In this document: positions 33,815-42,810 of the stretch, piece by piece | How positions within the stretch are numbered: position 1 is the first letter of the stretch | Layout: every line of letters starts with the position of its first letter | From: an uncultured Bacilli bacterium | Lineage (GTDB): Bacteria > Bacillota_I > Bacilli_A > RF39 > UBA660 | Assembly (NCBI GenBank): GCA_934102255.1 | Contig: CAKOSN010000010.1 | Coordinates: forward strand, 1-53,586 | Reading direction: 5' to 3' | Length of the DNA: 53,586 bases | Notes under the pieces: model-generated | Databases searched by the model: none | What the model was told of the DNA's origin: nothing | What the model saw: only the letters and a program-made list of their open reading frames with translations | Made by a program: the position numbers and the translations under genes

Positions 33815-34237
33815 ATGAAAAGAAAAGGGTTTACACTAGTTGAGTTACTTGCTGTAATAGTTGTTTTGGCTATTTTGGTAACTGTTGCAACACCTAATGT
33901 CTTAGGAATTCTAAGAAAGCAAAAGGATAATACGACGGATATAGTTGTTACTAACTTAAAGGATGCTGCTATTAGTTATGCTAAAGAACAAATCTCGTTA
34001 AGTAAATTGCATTTAAGTTCTTGTAATTTTGATATTGATAATGAAACTACAGCTTCTAATAACATTGGTAAATGTGTTAAAGATTATACTGTTGATTTTC
34101 TAAAGAAAAATGGAACATTTGATGATAAGCAAGGTTCTTGTGATACTAGTAGAAAAATATATATTTATAAATATAATAATGGCAATTATGATGAAATTAA
34201 GGCTTATATACCAAGTGATGTTTGCGAAGTAAAGTAA
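33815..34237 (+). CDS. Type IV prepilin-like protein
   Basis: A 140-residue protein with a textbook prepilin leader: KRKGFTLVELLAVIVVLAIL, cleavage after the Gly, Glu at position 5 of the mature protein, and a hydrophobic N-terminal helix. The rest is a small globular domain with four cysteines (SSCNF, GKCVK, GSCDT, DVCEV), likely disulfide-bonded outside the cell. It is seven bases after ddl. No pilus assembly ATPase, prepilin peptidase or other pilin gene lies in the window, so its machine must be elsewhere. Confidence 0.85.
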   Translation: MKRKGFTLVELLAVIVVLAILVTVATPNVLGILRKQKDNTTDIVVTNLKDAAISYAKEQISLSKLHLSSCNFDIDNETTASNNIGKCVKDYTVDFLKKNGTFDDKQGSCDTSRKIYIYKYNNGNYDEIKAYIPSDVCEVK

Positions 34238-34255
34238 AATAAGAAGGAATAAAAT

Positions 34256-34930
34256 TTAAGGAAAATAAAGAAACAAGAATTAAAATATTTAATTGTTAAT
34301 TATAGTGAGAAAGACTTAGATTATATTAATGAGTTATTGGAATATTTAAATACTAATTGTGAAGAAATAGTTAAATGGTTTGAAATAGAAGATTTTGGAG
34401 TAAAACCAGTTGTTACTATTTTTGGTGGAGTTAAAGAATTTTATCAAGCTATATTAGATTTTAAACCGGAAGAAAAGATATATAATTGGGTAACTGGTTA
34501 TGCTTTTAAAAAAGATGGAATTAATATAATTTATACTTTATCGATAGAAGGACTTTTACAAACCGCTCATAAGAATGCTAATATTTTAGAATTAGAAAAA
34601 CTTATTATTCATGAATTTAGTCATTCTTGTCAGCAAAAAATAAATAATGCTTCTAATGCTATATGGTTATTAGAAGGAATGGCTGTTTTCTTAGCGGGAC
34701 AACATAGTAAGGATGTAGGACCGATAACTACTAGTTTAGATAATATGTTGGAAAATCATAATGGTCAAGGTAAGTATGGCGACTATAAAAAGATGTTTTG
34801 TTATGTGTATGAGACTTATGGAAAAGAGTATTGCTTAGAACTACTAAGAAGCAAAGAACTTACATATAATATGACACCAAAGTTGTATGAAGAAGCCCTA
34901 AATTACTATAAAGAAACATTAAAAAGATAA
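34256..34930 (+). CDS. Gluzincin-like Zn-peptidase domain protein, start codon uncertain
   Basis: The core has LIIHEFSHSCQQK (HExxH zinc site) followed by WLLEGMAVFLAGQ, where the Glu is the likely third ligand, the pattern of gluzincin (MA clan) peptidases. The first conventional start in frame is TTG 34337, which has no ribosome site. The frame stays open upstream to 34250 and those residues (RKIKKQELKYLIVNYSEKD) look coding. AGAAGGA at 34242-34247 points to TTA at 34256, one base from TTG; either a non-standard start or a start lost by mutation. No signal peptide, so probably cytoplasmic. Substrate unknown. Confidence 0.65.
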   Translation, partial: LRKIKKQELKYLIVNYSEKDLDYINELLEYLNTNCEEIVKWFEIEDFGVKPVVTIFGGVKEFYQAILDFKPEEKIYNWVTGYAFKKDGINIIYTLSIEGLLQTAHKNANILELEKLIIHEFSHSCQQKINNASNAIWLLEGMAVFLAGQHSKDVGPITTSLDNMLENHNGQGKYGDYKKMFCYVYETYGKEYCLELLRSKELTYNMTPKLYEEALNYYKETLKR

Positions 34931-34944
34931 AAAATACTTAAAAT

Positions 34945-34984
34945 AAGGAGTTTATCAGTAAAAATAAAGATAAATTCCTTTTTT
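34945..34984 (+). terminator. Terminator before ftsY
   Basis: A 12-bp stem AAGGAGTTTATC/GATAAATTCCTT with one wobble, 12-base loop and a T run. Confidence 0.8.
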
Positions 34985-35033
34985 AAAGCCTTAATTTACG
35001 GTATAATAAATAATTAGAAAGAAAGTGAATTAT

Positions 35034-36020
35034 ATGGGAATTTTTGATAAATTAAAACAAATTGTAAGTAATAAAAGTAAGGAAGAAGTTACAAATAGTG
35101 AAGTAGAAAGTTATAGTAAAGGCTTAGAAAAGACAAGAAATGAATTTGTTTCAAAGCTAAACGTTTTAGGAATAAAATATACTAAAATTGATGAGGCTTA
35201 TTTTGAAGAATTAGAACAAATTTTAATTATGGCTGATATCGGTGTTAATACGGTTGAAAACTTTTTGGATAGATTAAGAGCGAGAGTTAAGAAAGAAAAT
35301 ATCACCGATACTAAATACCTAAATGAAGTAATAGTTGATGAATTATTTATAATTTATGTAAATGGAGAAAATATTACTGATAAAATTAATATTGCGAAAC
35401 AAGGACCAACTGTTATTTTAATGGTTGGCGTTAATGGCGTTGGTAAGACAACTACTATAGGTAAGCTTGCTTATAAATATCATAATGAAGGTAAAAAAGT
35501 AATGCTTATTGCTGCGGATACCTTTAGAGCGGGCGCTGTTGAACAATTAAAAGTTTGGGCAGACCGCACTGATTCAATCTTCTATGGAAAAGAAAATACT
35601 GACCCAGCCGGCGTTATTTATGACGGTTTGGTAAAAGCAGGGGAAGAACATGCTGATATTGTTTTGATTGATACGGCTGGTCGTTTACAAAATAAGGTAA
35701 ATCTAATGAAAGAATTAGAAAAAATGAATAAAGTTATTGCTAAGTTTATTCCAGAGGCACCACATGAAACGCTTCTAGTAATTGATGCTACTACTGGTCA
35801 AAACGGAATTATGCAAGCTAAAGCATTCAAAGAAATTACTAATATTACCGGTATAGTTCTTACAAAGTTGGACGGAACTGCAAAGGGTGGTATTGTTTTA
35901 GCTATAAAAGAAGAAGTAAATATACCAGTTAAATTTATTGGCTTAGGTGAACAAATGACTGATTTAAAACCATTTGATATTGAGTCTTATATTTACGGCT
36001 TATTTAAGGATATGATGTAA
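35034..36020 (+). CDS. ftsY: Signal recognition particle receptor FtsY
   Basis: A 328-residue SRP GTPase that receives the ribosome-SRP complex at the membrane for co-translational insertion. NG-domain motifs: GVNGVGKTTTIGKLA (G1 P-loop), AADTFRAGAVEQL (G2), IDTAGRLQNKVNLM (G3), TKLDGTAKGG (G4) and GLGEQMTDLKPF (closing G5 part). The acidic A domain is almost absent, as in other small Firmicutes FtsY. ATG 35034 is preferred; GTG 35025 is in frame. A -10-like TATAAT is at 35002-35007. It heads an ftsY-fhs-ylxM operon. Confidence 0.97.
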   Translation: MGIFDKLKQIVSNKSKEEVTNSEVESYSKGLEKTRNEFVSKLNVLGIKYTKIDEAYFEELEQILIMADIGVNTVENFLDRLRARVKKENITDTKYLNEVIVDELFIIYVNGENITDKINIAKQGPTVILMVGVNGVGKTTTIGKLAYKYHNEGKKVMLIAADTFRAGAVEQLKVWADRTDSIFYGKENTDPAGVIYDGLVKAGEEHADIVLIDTAGRLQNKVNLMKELEKMNKVIAKFIPEAPHETLLVIDATTGQNGIMQAKAFKEITNITGIVLTKLDGTAKGGIVLAIKEEVNIPVKFIGLGEQMTDLKPFDIESYIYGLFKDMM

Positions 36021-36021
36021 T

Positions 36022-37629
36022 TTGGAAAATGTAAGCAATGCTTCTAATGCAAATTTAGAACCAATTAATAAAATTTTAAATAAATATGGTATTTCTGATG
36101 ATGTTGTTATTAATTATGGTAAGTATATAGCTAAGATAGATATAGATAAATTAAATAAAAAGACTCAAAATGGTAAGTTAGTTTTAGTTACAAGTATTAG
36201 CCCTACTATATATGGGGAAGGAAAAACAACGACAGCGATTGGACTGGTTGATGCTTTAAATAAGTTAAATAAAGATGCAGTTGCCGTACTTAGAGAGCCA
36301 GCGTTGGGACCCGTTTTTGGGACTAAAGGCGGCGCTACCGGTGGAGGCCGAGCTAAGATTGTTCCTAGTCTTGATATAAATTTGCATTTCACTGGAGATA
36401 TGAGTGCTATTTGTACTGCTAATAATTTATTGTGTGCTATCGTTGATAATCATATTTTTCAAGGTAATGAGCTAAAGATAAAAAAGATTGTTATTCCAAG
36501 AACAGTTGATATTAATGATAGAGCTTTAAGAAACATTACTATTAATTCTAGTTATAATAGAGAAGACCATTTTATTTTGACTGTTGCTAGTGAACTTATG
36601 GCTGTATTATGTCTTGCTAATGATTTTAAAGAATTAAAGAGCATGATAAGTAAAATGATTGTTGCTTATGATGAAAATGATAAGCCTATTAAAGTTAGTG
36701 ATTTAAAGGCAGTTGATGCAGTTTCTATTTTATTAAAGGATGCTATAAGACCTAATGTTGTTCAGACTTTAGAACATAATTTAGCTATTGTTCATGGTGG
36801 GCCTTTTGCTAATATCGCTCATGGTACGGCAAGTATTAGAGCAATCAAAACTGGTTTAGAAAACTTTTCCTATTCAGTAGTCGAAGCTGGTTTTGGTTCG
36901 GATTTAGGAGCAGAAAAGTTTTTCGACATAGTATGTCCTAAAGGCGAATTTTATCCAGATGTTGTTATTCTTAATGCAACAATTAGAGCTTTAAAATATA
37001 ATGGAAATGGTAATTTATCTAAAGGTTTAGCTAATTTACAAGCTCATATTGATAATATGAAACTTTTCGCTAAAAATATTATAGTATCTTTAAATAAATT
37101 TAATGATGATACTATAGAAGATATAAATACGATAAAAGAATACATTTTAAAGCAAGGCTTGGAATTTGCTATTAATGATACTTATTTAAAAGGTAGTGCT
37201 GGCGGGTTAGAGTTAGCCAAAAAAGTAGTTCTTTTAAGTAATCTTGATAATAAAAATAGCTTTAAATTATATAATGATAATATGAAAATTAAAGAAAAAA
37301 TAATGCTTCTTGCTAAGAATATTTATCATGCTAAAGATGTTTTATATAATGCGACCGCCGAAGATAAAATTAAATTATTAGAAAAACTAAATTTAGATAG
37401 ATATCCAATTTGTGTTAGTAAGACACCAATGTCAATATCAGATAATAAAGAATTATTAGGATATCCAAAAGACTATACTATGCAAGTAACTGATATTAAG
37501 TTAAATAATGGCGCTGGTTTTATTGTTATTTATATGGGAAATGTTATAACTTTACCAGGATTAAGTAAAGAAAGTAACTATTTAAAAATGCATATTGATG
37601 ATGATATGCATATAGAAGGAGTAATGTAA
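36022..37629 (+). CDS. fhs: Formate-tetrahydrofolate ligase
   Basis: A 535-residue formyltetrahydrofolate synthetase (formate + ATP + THF), supplying one-carbon units for purines and formyl-methionine. Motifs include SPTIYGEGKTTTAIGL (P-loop, about 59), REPALGPVFG, GGGRAKIVPSLDINLHFTGD, the CLANDFKEL region and GAGFIVIYMGN near the end. Start TTG 36022 is one base after the ftsY stop, with AAGGA eleven bases upstream. Slightly shorter than the usual 555 residues. It overlaps the ylxM start by one base, so the three genes are coupled. Confidence 0.95.
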   Translation: MENVSNASNANLEPINKILNKYGISDDVVINYGKYIAKIDIDKLNKKTQNGKLVLVTSISPTIYGEGKTTTAIGLVDALNKLNKDAVAVLREPALGPVFGTKGGATGGGRAKIVPSLDINLHFTGDMSAICTANNLLCAIVDNHIFQGNELKIKKIVIPRTVDINDRALRNITINSSYNREDHFILTVASELMAVLCLANDFKELKSMISKMIVAYDENDKPIKVSDLKAVDAVSILLKDAIRPNVVQTLEHNLAIVHGGPFANIAHGTASIRAIKTGLENFSYSVVEAGFGSDLGAEKFFDIVCPKGEFYPDVVILNATIRALKYNGNGNLSKGLANLQAHIDNMKLFAKNIIVSLNKFNDDTIEDINTIKEYILKQGLEFAINDTYLKGSAGGLELAKKVVLLSNLDNKNSFKLYNDNMKIKEKIMLLAKNIYHAKDVLYNATAEDKIKLLEKLNLDRYPICVSKTPMSISDNKELLGYPKDYTMQVTDIKLNNGAGFIVIYMGNVITLPGLSKESNYLKMHIDDDMHIEGVM

Positions 37630-37919
37630 TGGATAGAGTAGAAATAATTAATTTATTTGATGTTTATGAAACATTACTGACGGATAGAGAAAAAGAAATT
37701 TTTAAATATTATTATTATGAAGATTTATCTTTAAGTGAAATAAGTGAAAATTTAAATATTACAAGAACAGGCGTTTTTAATACTTTAAAAAAAGTAGAAG
37801 AAAAACTTTTGCAGTATGAAAATAACTTAAAGTTAATGAATATAAAAAACACTTTAAAAGGTTTATTAGAAGAACAGGATATTGAAACCATAAAGAGCAA
37901 GTTAAAGAAAATTATATGA
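37629..37919 (+). CDS. ylxM: YlxM-like DNA-binding protein (UPF0122)
   Basis: A 96-residue helix-turn-helix protein of the YlxM/UPF0122 family, with TDREKEIFKYYYYEDLSLSEISENLNITRTGVF, a sigma-region-4-like HTH. YlxM is normally encoded beside ftsY and ffh and is linked to the SRP pathway. Here fhs sits between ftsY and ylxM and no ffh follows. ATG shares a base with the fhs stop codon (TAATG). Confidence 0.9.
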   Translation: MDRVEIINLFDVYETLLTDREKEIFKYYYYEDLSLSEISENLNITRTGVFNTLKKVEEKLLQYENNLKLMNIKNTLKGLLEEQDIETIKSKLKKII

Positions 37920-37927
37920 TAAGAAAT

Positions 37928-37970
37928 AAAAAGAGAACTATTTAGAAACAATTTTCTTAGTTCTCTTTTT
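37928..37970. terminator. Bidirectional terminator between ylxM and the NUDIX gene
   Basis: A 13-bp perfect stem AAAAAGAGAACTA/TAGTTCTCTTTTT with a 17-base loop; T runs on both strands serve the convergent genes. Confidence 0.85.
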
Positions 37971-37974
37971 AAAA

Positions 37975-38457
37975 TTATTTTTTTAATGTTAGAGTATGAC
38001 CAATGTTTAAGTTTAATACTTCATGATTGTCGTTACATGTAAATGTTATATTAAAACCAGGTGCTTTTAAGTATTCTTTCATATCATCATCTAAAAGATG
38101 AGTTATAGCTAATCTTTTATCTTGATTAATTAAATCTGTTATTGGCATCCAACCACTGTAATTTTCAGAAAATTCTTGTGGATTTCCTTTAATGGTATTT
38201 GTACTATATACTTCAAGTTCAAATGTTTTAGCTGGATACATGACATTAACTTTTCCCATAAAGTTTACATCATCAATATCCATACCTGTTTCTTCCTTAA
38301 ATTCTCTTATACAAGCCTCTATGGCGGTTTCTCCATCTTCTATTTTGCCACCCGGAATATCAAAGAAATCTTTATTAATATTTTTGTACTTTATACAAAC
38401 TATTTGACCGTTTTTTATAGCAAAAACTCTTACGGCATGTCTTACATTTTTATTCAT
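37975..38457 (-). CDS. NUDIX hydrolase
   Basis: A 160-residue NUDIX hydrolase. The box G37-x5-E43-x7-R51-E52-F-K-E55-E56-T-G58 is perfect, so it should hydrolyse a nucleoside diphosphate linked to another moiety using Mg ions. A C-terminal extension of about 35 residues (NITFTCNDNHEVLNLNIG) goes beyond the minimal fold. It is ten bases downstream of the methyltransferase gene on the same strand. Substrate cannot be told from the sequence. Confidence 0.92.
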   Translation of the reverse strand: MNKNVRHAVRVFAIKNGQIVCIKYKNINKDFFDIPGGKIEDGETAIEACIREFKEETGMDIDDVNFMGKVNVMYPAKTFELEVYSTNTIKGNPQEFSENYSGWMPITDLINQDKRLAITHLLDDDMKEYLKAPGFNITFTCNDNHEVLNLNIGHTLTLKK

Positions 38458-38467
38458 TTATATCTTC

Positions 38468-39112
38468 CTATCTTTTTAGACAACCTCGAAATAATTTTTT
38501 CGGTAAATCATATCGTGATTGCATCGTTTCTTCCTCTAAATATTCTACGTCAAAATCATGAAAAAAATATTCTATATCATCTTTATCAAAAAATCTTTTT
38601 AATCTTTTATCTTTTGTTTCATATAAATGATGAGCAATTTCTGGACTTTGACCAGCACCATGATTGGTGTCATTAATCGAATTAACGCGAAACATTAGGT
38701 GACCATTGGTCATTAGAACTCTTTTTATCTCATTAATAATCATTATTGTTTCTTGTTCGGTAAAATAATGTAAACATAAGTCTGCTATCACTATTTCAAA
38801 TGAATTATCTTTAAAAGGCAGACCATCTAACATGTTAAAGCATAATGCTTGATATACCTCAGGTAAATTTTTTTGAAGGTTTTTTATAGCGTTCAATGAT
38901 TGGTCACAAGCAATGACTTGTTTGCCTTTTTCTATAAGATATAAAGTATTATTACCGTAGCCACATCCTAAATCTAAGATTGGTATTGAGCATTTTTCAA
39001 TGATTTTACTAAATCTATCAAGCCAATCATCATATTTAATATTTTCTTTGTCCCATGAAGTAAATAAGTTATTCCAATATTTTAAAGAATTATCTCTGTT
39101 ATCTGATTTCAT
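38468..39112 (-). CDS. Class I SAM-dependent methyltransferase
   Basis: A 214-residue methyltransferase with motif I PILDLGCGYGNNT, the acidic ribose ligand in VIACDQS, NMLDGLPFKDNSFEIVIADLCLHYF and the post-motif EIKRVLMTNGHLMFRVN. The start at 39112 has AGGTG six bases upstream on the minus strand; GTG 39121 is an in-frame alternative. It pairs with the NUDIX gene in a two-gene operon. It resembles the methyltransferase type 11/25 families; substrate is unknown. Confidence 0.88.
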   Translation of the reverse strand: MKSDNRDNSLKYWNNLFTSWDKENIKYDDWLDRFSKIIEKCSIPILDLGCGYGNNTLYLIEKGKQVIACDQSLNAIKNLQKNLPEVYQALCFNMLDGLPFKDNSFEIVIADLCLHYFTEQETIMIINEIKRVLMTNGHLMFRVNSINDTNHGAGQSPEIAHHLYETKDKRLKRFFDKDDIEYFFHDFDVEYLEEETMQSRYDLPKKLFRGCLKR

Positions 39113-39146
39113 CGCTTTCACCTGCGGATATTATATCATGTTTTAA

Positions 39147-39186
39147 TTTAAGATAAAATAAAAATATTTAAGATAAAATAAAAATT
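39147..39186. repeat. 20-bp tandem duplication
   Basis: TTTAAGATAAAATAAAAATA occurs twice in direct tandem (39147-39166 and 39167-39186), one mismatch at the end. It lies upstream of the methyltransferase, where the repeated TAAAAT boxes could affect promoter use. Confidence 0.8.
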
Positions 39187-39214
39187 AGAATTCATATAAC
39201 GAGTTCTAATTTTT
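39180..39214. terminator. Hairpin terminator upstream of the methyltransferase / after PAP2
   Basis: An 11-bp stem AAAAATTAGAA/TTCTAATTTTT, loop of 13 bases. On the minus strand it follows the PAP2 gene stop by about 40 bases. Confidence 0.7.
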
Positions 39215-39251
39215 AAGTGTTTTAAATTTTATATTTATAATTGATAATATA

Positions 39252-39890
39252 TTATTTACTTGCTTTCTTTTCTCTTTTATAAATAAATTTGATATAAATA
39301 ACTAAATAAATGAAGGCTAGTAAGAAACCACCAATAACATCAGAAGCATAATGAACACCTAAGTAAATTCGACTTAGACCAATTAAAAGAATAATAAAAC
39401 TTAACAAAGTCATTAAACCATACTTAATTGGTTTCTTTAAATCAGTGTAATATAAGTAATAAATTATAAAACCATAAAAAGCGAAAGATACCATAGAATG
39501 ACCGGAAGGAAAACTAAAGCCATTTTCAACAATTAAATTTATATCGATTGGTCTATCTCTTCTAATTATACTTTTAACAATGAAATTACTTAAAAAGATA
39601 CTAACTAAATTAATAGTAAAATAACGATTGAAACTTTTATCTTTATTAAATAAATAGAAGACTATAATAATAGGTACCATTACTGTATAATTACCAAGTT
39701 CAGTTACTATTCTAAAGAATTTAGTAGCACCAGGATTTATTAATCTTTTAACATAACTATAAATGAAGTTATCAAAAGTACTAATTGTATCAGCATTAAT
39801 AAGTTTTATTATATATAAAAATAAGAATAGGCATAGTAATAAAACTATCCAAATTAAGTATTTATTTATAAATTCTTTTATCTTTTTCAT
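39252..39890 (-). CDS. PAP2-family membrane phosphatase
   Basis: A 212-residue integral membrane protein with about six hydrophobic segments and the three PAP2 signatures: KSIIRRDRP (KX6RP), PSGHSM and SRIYLGVHYASD (SRX5HX3D), all catalytic residues present. Such enzymes dephosphorylate phosphatidate, phosphatidylglycerophosphate or undecaprenyl pyrophosphate on the outer face; with wall genes nearby, lipid carrier recycling is plausible but unproven. The start is MKKIKEF at 39890; a longer in-frame start at 39917 lies nearly at the divergent gene. Confidence 0.9.
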   Translation of the reverse strand: MKKIKEFINKYLIWIVLLLCLFLFLYIIKLINADTISTFDNFIYSYVKRLINPGATKFFRIVTELGNYTVMVPIIIVFYLFNKDKSFNRYFTINLVSIFLSNFIVKSIIRRDRPIDINLIVENGFSFPSGHSMVSFAFYGFIIYYLYYTDLKKPIKYGLMTLLSFIILLIGLSRIYLGVHYASDVIGGFLLAFIYLVIYIKFIYKREKKASK

Positions 39891-39995
39891 AATATCACTA
39901 CAATAAGTATAGCACATTAACTTGGGATTATGTTAAAATCTTATGTAGAGGAGTTTTTTAAACTTAATTTGCGTTTTTTTGAAAGGTATGGTTTT

Positions 39996-40349
39996 ATGTT
40001 TGAAAAATATAATGTAGATGATTTATATTTAGGCGAGGTAAGTGTGGTTGTTCCATATTCTATAGAAAATATAGGTGGTGCTCATATGTATGACGGTCTT
40101 TATTTAGGAAGTTATCAGACCATTTTATATTTTGACGGTAGTAGATATGTGGATATTTATCATCCTAACTTTATAGTTAATGCTTTTGATGTTCCTAGTA
40201 GAAAAAGTTTAGAAGTATCAAAAAATAGAAATTTATATACTATAAATACGCAAGCCTTAAAAAAATATCGTGATGTTTTTAAAGATGTTGGAAAGGGTAA
40301 AGTATTACAAAGATTACCATTTAAAAAGAGAAAATTACTAGAAAAATAA
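39996..40349 (+). CDS. Conserved hypothetical protein
   Basis: A 117-residue soluble protein beginning MFEKYNVDDLYLGEVSVVVPYS. It looks like a compact beta-rich fold (GLYLGSYQTILYFDGSRYVDIYH) with a basic C-terminus (LPFKKRKLLEK). ATG 39996 has GAAAGG nine bases upstream; an ATG at 39930 in frame lies within the probable promoter (TTAAAAT near 39932). Divergent from the PAP2 gene. I do not recognise a family. Confidence 0.6.
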   Translation: MFEKYNVDDLYLGEVSVVVPYSIENIGGAHMYDGLYLGSYQTILYFDGSRYVDIYHPNFIVNAFDVPSRKSLEVSKNRNLYTINTQALKKYRDVFKDVGKGKVLQRLPFKKRKLLEK

Positions 40350-40456
40350 TTTAAAATAATAGGATATGGGTTATTAGAATACGAATTTAAATTATATTAG
40401 AAAATAAAGATAAGAGAAAGGCTAATCATAAAAAAATAGATTAGAAAAAAAGTTTT

Positions 40457-41152
40457 ATGAAAAAAGTTTTGATTACGGGTGCTACTAGTGGAATAGGGTA
40501 TGCTACTTTAAAAGATTTAGTTAAAAAATATGAAGTTATTTTTACTTATTGTCATAATGAGACCAAGGCTTTAGAAATAGCAGATAAGTATCATATTAAA
40601 GGATATTATTTAGACTTAGAAGATAAGGAAAGTATTGAAAAATTAGCTGATAATATTCAGGATATCGATATCTTAATTAATAATGCGGCGATAGCTTTAG
40701 ATAATTCTTTTGATGATAAGACTTATAATGAGTTTAGTAAAGTAGTAAGTGTTAATTTGACAGGAACTTATTATTTAACTAAATTACTAAGTAAAAAAAT
40801 AAATAAGGGCGGGAATATTTTATTTGTTAGTAGTACAAATGGAATAGATACTCCTTATATTGAGTCGATTGATTATGATGCTAGTAAAGCAGGAGTTATT
40901 TCTTTAATGCATAATTTTGCTTCTGTTTTAGCGCCAATAAGGGTTAATGCAATCGCTCCAGGATGGGTTGATACTGAAATGAATGCTTACTTAGGTGATA
41001 AGTTTAAAAAGAAAGAAGAAGAAAAAATATTACTTAAAAGATTTGCTAGTCCTGAAGAAATAAGTAAAGTAATAAATTTTGTAATTAGTGATGAGGCAAG
41101 TTATATCAATGATACAGTAATTAGAGTAGACGGTGGTGTAAATAATGGATAA
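40457..41152 (+). CDS. Short-chain dehydrogenase/reductase (FabG-like)
   Basis: A 231-residue SDR oxidoreductase: Rossmann TGATSGIG (residues 7-14), ILINNAAI, catalytic Ser in VSSTNG, YDASK (Tyr/Lys pair) and IAPGWVDTEMN. The ending VIRVDGGVNNG is typical of FabG-like 3-oxoacyl-ACP reductases, but no fatty-acid genes are nearby, so substrate is open. It overlaps the next gene by eight bases, pointing to coupling with the PLP enzyme. Confidence 0.88.
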   Translation: MKKVLITGATSGIGYATLKDLVKKYEVIFTYCHNETKALEIADKYHIKGYYLDLEDKESIEKLADNIQDIDILINNAAIALDNSFDDKTYNEFSKVVSVNLTGTYYLTKLLSKKINKGGNILFVSSTNGIDTPYIESIDYDASKAGVISLMHNFASVLAPIRVNAIAPGWVDTEMNAYLGDKFKKKEEEKILLKRFASPEEISKVINFVISDEASYINDTVIRVDGGVNNG

Positions 41153-42380
41153 GGTATTAGAATTAGTAAATAGTTTTGAACAGGAAAATGGGGAACTTTT
41201 TAAAAAGTTAGATGAAATAAGTTTTACAAATAGTAAGAAAGTATTGAATGCTTTTAAAAATAACAATGTTAATGAAAGTGATTTTGCTGGTACGAATGGC
41301 TATGGTTATGATGATGCTGGTAGAGACAAGATTGAACGTGTTTTTGCAGAGGTTTTAGGTGGCGAAGATGCTTTGGTTCGTCCACAATTAATAAGTGGAA
41401 CGCATGCTTTAACAGTATGTTTCTTTGGCTTACTTAGACCAGGGGATACCCTTTTATCAATTAATGGCAAGCCATATGATACTTTAGATTGTGTAATTGG
41501 GATTAGAGAAAATCCTAGTAGTTTAAAGGCTTTTAACGTTAATTATGACCAAATTGATTTAGTAAATAATGATTTTGATGATGCTAAAATTAAAGAATAC
41601 TTAAGTAAAAATAAGGTTAAAGTAATAGAGATACAACGTAGTGTTGGTTATGCTAATCGCGATACTATTAGTATCGAAAAGGTGGAGCGCATTTGTAAGT
41701 TAATTAAAAGTGTTAGTCCTGAAACGATTATAATGGTGGATAACTGCTATTGTGAATTTGTAAGTACCAAGGAACCATTGGAAGTAGGAGCTGATATAAT
41801 GGTTGGTTCCTTAATTAAAAACCTAGGAGCGGGTATTGCTAGTACGGGAGCTTATATAGTTGGGCGAAGAGATTTAGTTAATCTTTGTAGTGAACGTTTA
41901 ACTGCGCCAGGAGAAGGAAAAGAAATTGGTCCGTCTTTAGGACTTAATCGTTCTTTCTTACAAGGAATTTATATGGCTCCTCAAGCTGTTGTTAATGCTT
42001 TAAAAACCGGAATGCTTGCTAGTTATATCTTAGAAAAATTAGGAGTAGAAGTTTATCCTAAGTATAATGATACTAGAAGTGATATTGTTACTCGTATTAT
42101 TTTTAATGATAAGGATAAGTTAATTAAATTTGTTCAGGGTATTCAAATGTTTAGTGCGATTGATAGTAATGTTTTACCAATTCCGGTAGCTACTCCTGGT
42201 TATGATGATGAAATAATTATGGCCAGTGGTTCGTTTACGCAAGGTTCATCAATCGAAATAAGTTGCGATGGTCCAGTAAGAAGTCCTTATATTGCTTATT
42301 TACAAGGAGGCATAACTTACGATTATGGTAAACTAGCTGTAATAAATGCTATCAAAAATATTTTAGATAATAATAATTAA
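41145..42380 (+). CDS. YnbB-type PLP enzyme (methionine gamma-lyase/aluminium-resistance family)
   Basis: A 411-residue fold-type I PLP enzyme of the YnbB family. Typical sequences are GTNGYGYDDAGRDKIERVFAEVLG, RPQLISGTHAL, MVDNCYCEF (PLP-pyridine Asp) and the likely Schiff-base lysine in GSLIKNLGAG (about 225), then GEGKEIGPSLG. Relatives are annotated as methionine gamma-lyase or aluminium-resistance proteins; activity is poorly established. Overlaps the SDR gene by eight bases. Confidence 0.9.
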   Translation: MDKVLELVNSFEQENGELFKKLDEISFTNSKKVLNAFKNNNVNESDFAGTNGYGYDDAGRDKIERVFAEVLGGEDALVRPQLISGTHALTVCFFGLLRPGDTLLSINGKPYDTLDCVIGIRENPSSLKAFNVNYDQIDLVNNDFDDAKIKEYLSKNKVKVIEIQRSVGYANRDTISIEKVERICKLIKSVSPETIIMVDNCYCEFVSTKEPLEVGADIMVGSLIKNLGAGIASTGAYIVGRRDLVNLCSERLTAPGEGKEIGPSLGLNRSFLQGIYMAPQAVVNALKTGMLASYILEKLGVEVYPKYNDTRSDIVTRIIFNDKDKLIKFVQGIQMFSAIDSNVLPIPVATPGYDDEIIMASGSFTQGSSIEISCDGPVRSPYIAYLQGGITYDYGKLAVINAIKNILDNNN

Positions 42381-42441
42381 GAAACTTTTATAAATTTTAA
42401 AAATTTGATAAAATAAAAAGAGAATAGAAAGAGTGATAAGG

Positions 42442-42810
42442 GTGAATGATTTAGAATTACCAAAAATAAAAGAAGAAAAAAAAGAGGTTAAAGAAGTAAA
42501 ACCATTAACTTTTAAAGAATTAATAAAAGAAATATTTACTTTCTTAACTCATAGCGACCTAATAGATATAATTGTTTTCATTTTTCAGTTACTAGTGCTT
42601 ACTGTGGTAATTATTGTTTTTAAATTTCCAGTCGAGTTAGTAATTGATTTTGGTCCAAAGTTATTTAGTTTTATAACTGAGGGAAAATTATTAAGTATTA
42701 TGGTAACGCTTTGGACTTTAATATTTAACTTAGTTTATACTATTTTTGGAATTTATGCTTATATTAAAATATGTGAAGTAAGATTTGCTAATCTAAATGA
42801 AAAGAAATAG
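42442..42810 (+). CDS. Small membrane protein, unknown
   Basis: A 122-residue protein with a charged N-terminus (LPKIKEEKKEVKEVK) and two or three membrane segments (IIVFIFQLLVLTVVIIVF and IMVTLWTLIFNLVYTIFGIYAY). GTG 42442 is chosen as GAAAGAG lies eight bases upstream; GTG 42433 is in frame. No family recognised. An AT-rich -10-like GATAAAAT is just upstream. Confidence 0.6.
   Translation: MNDLELPKIKEEKKEVKEVKPLTFKELIKEIFTFLTHSDLIDIIVFIFQLLVLTVVIIVFKFPVELVIDFGPKLFSFITEGKLLSIMVTLWTLIFNLVYTIFGIYAYIKICEVRFANLNEKK

Noticed and set aside
38176..38676. Plus-strand frame across the NUDIX and methyltransferase genes
   Set aside because: Crosses two well-supported minus-strand genes and has no family features.
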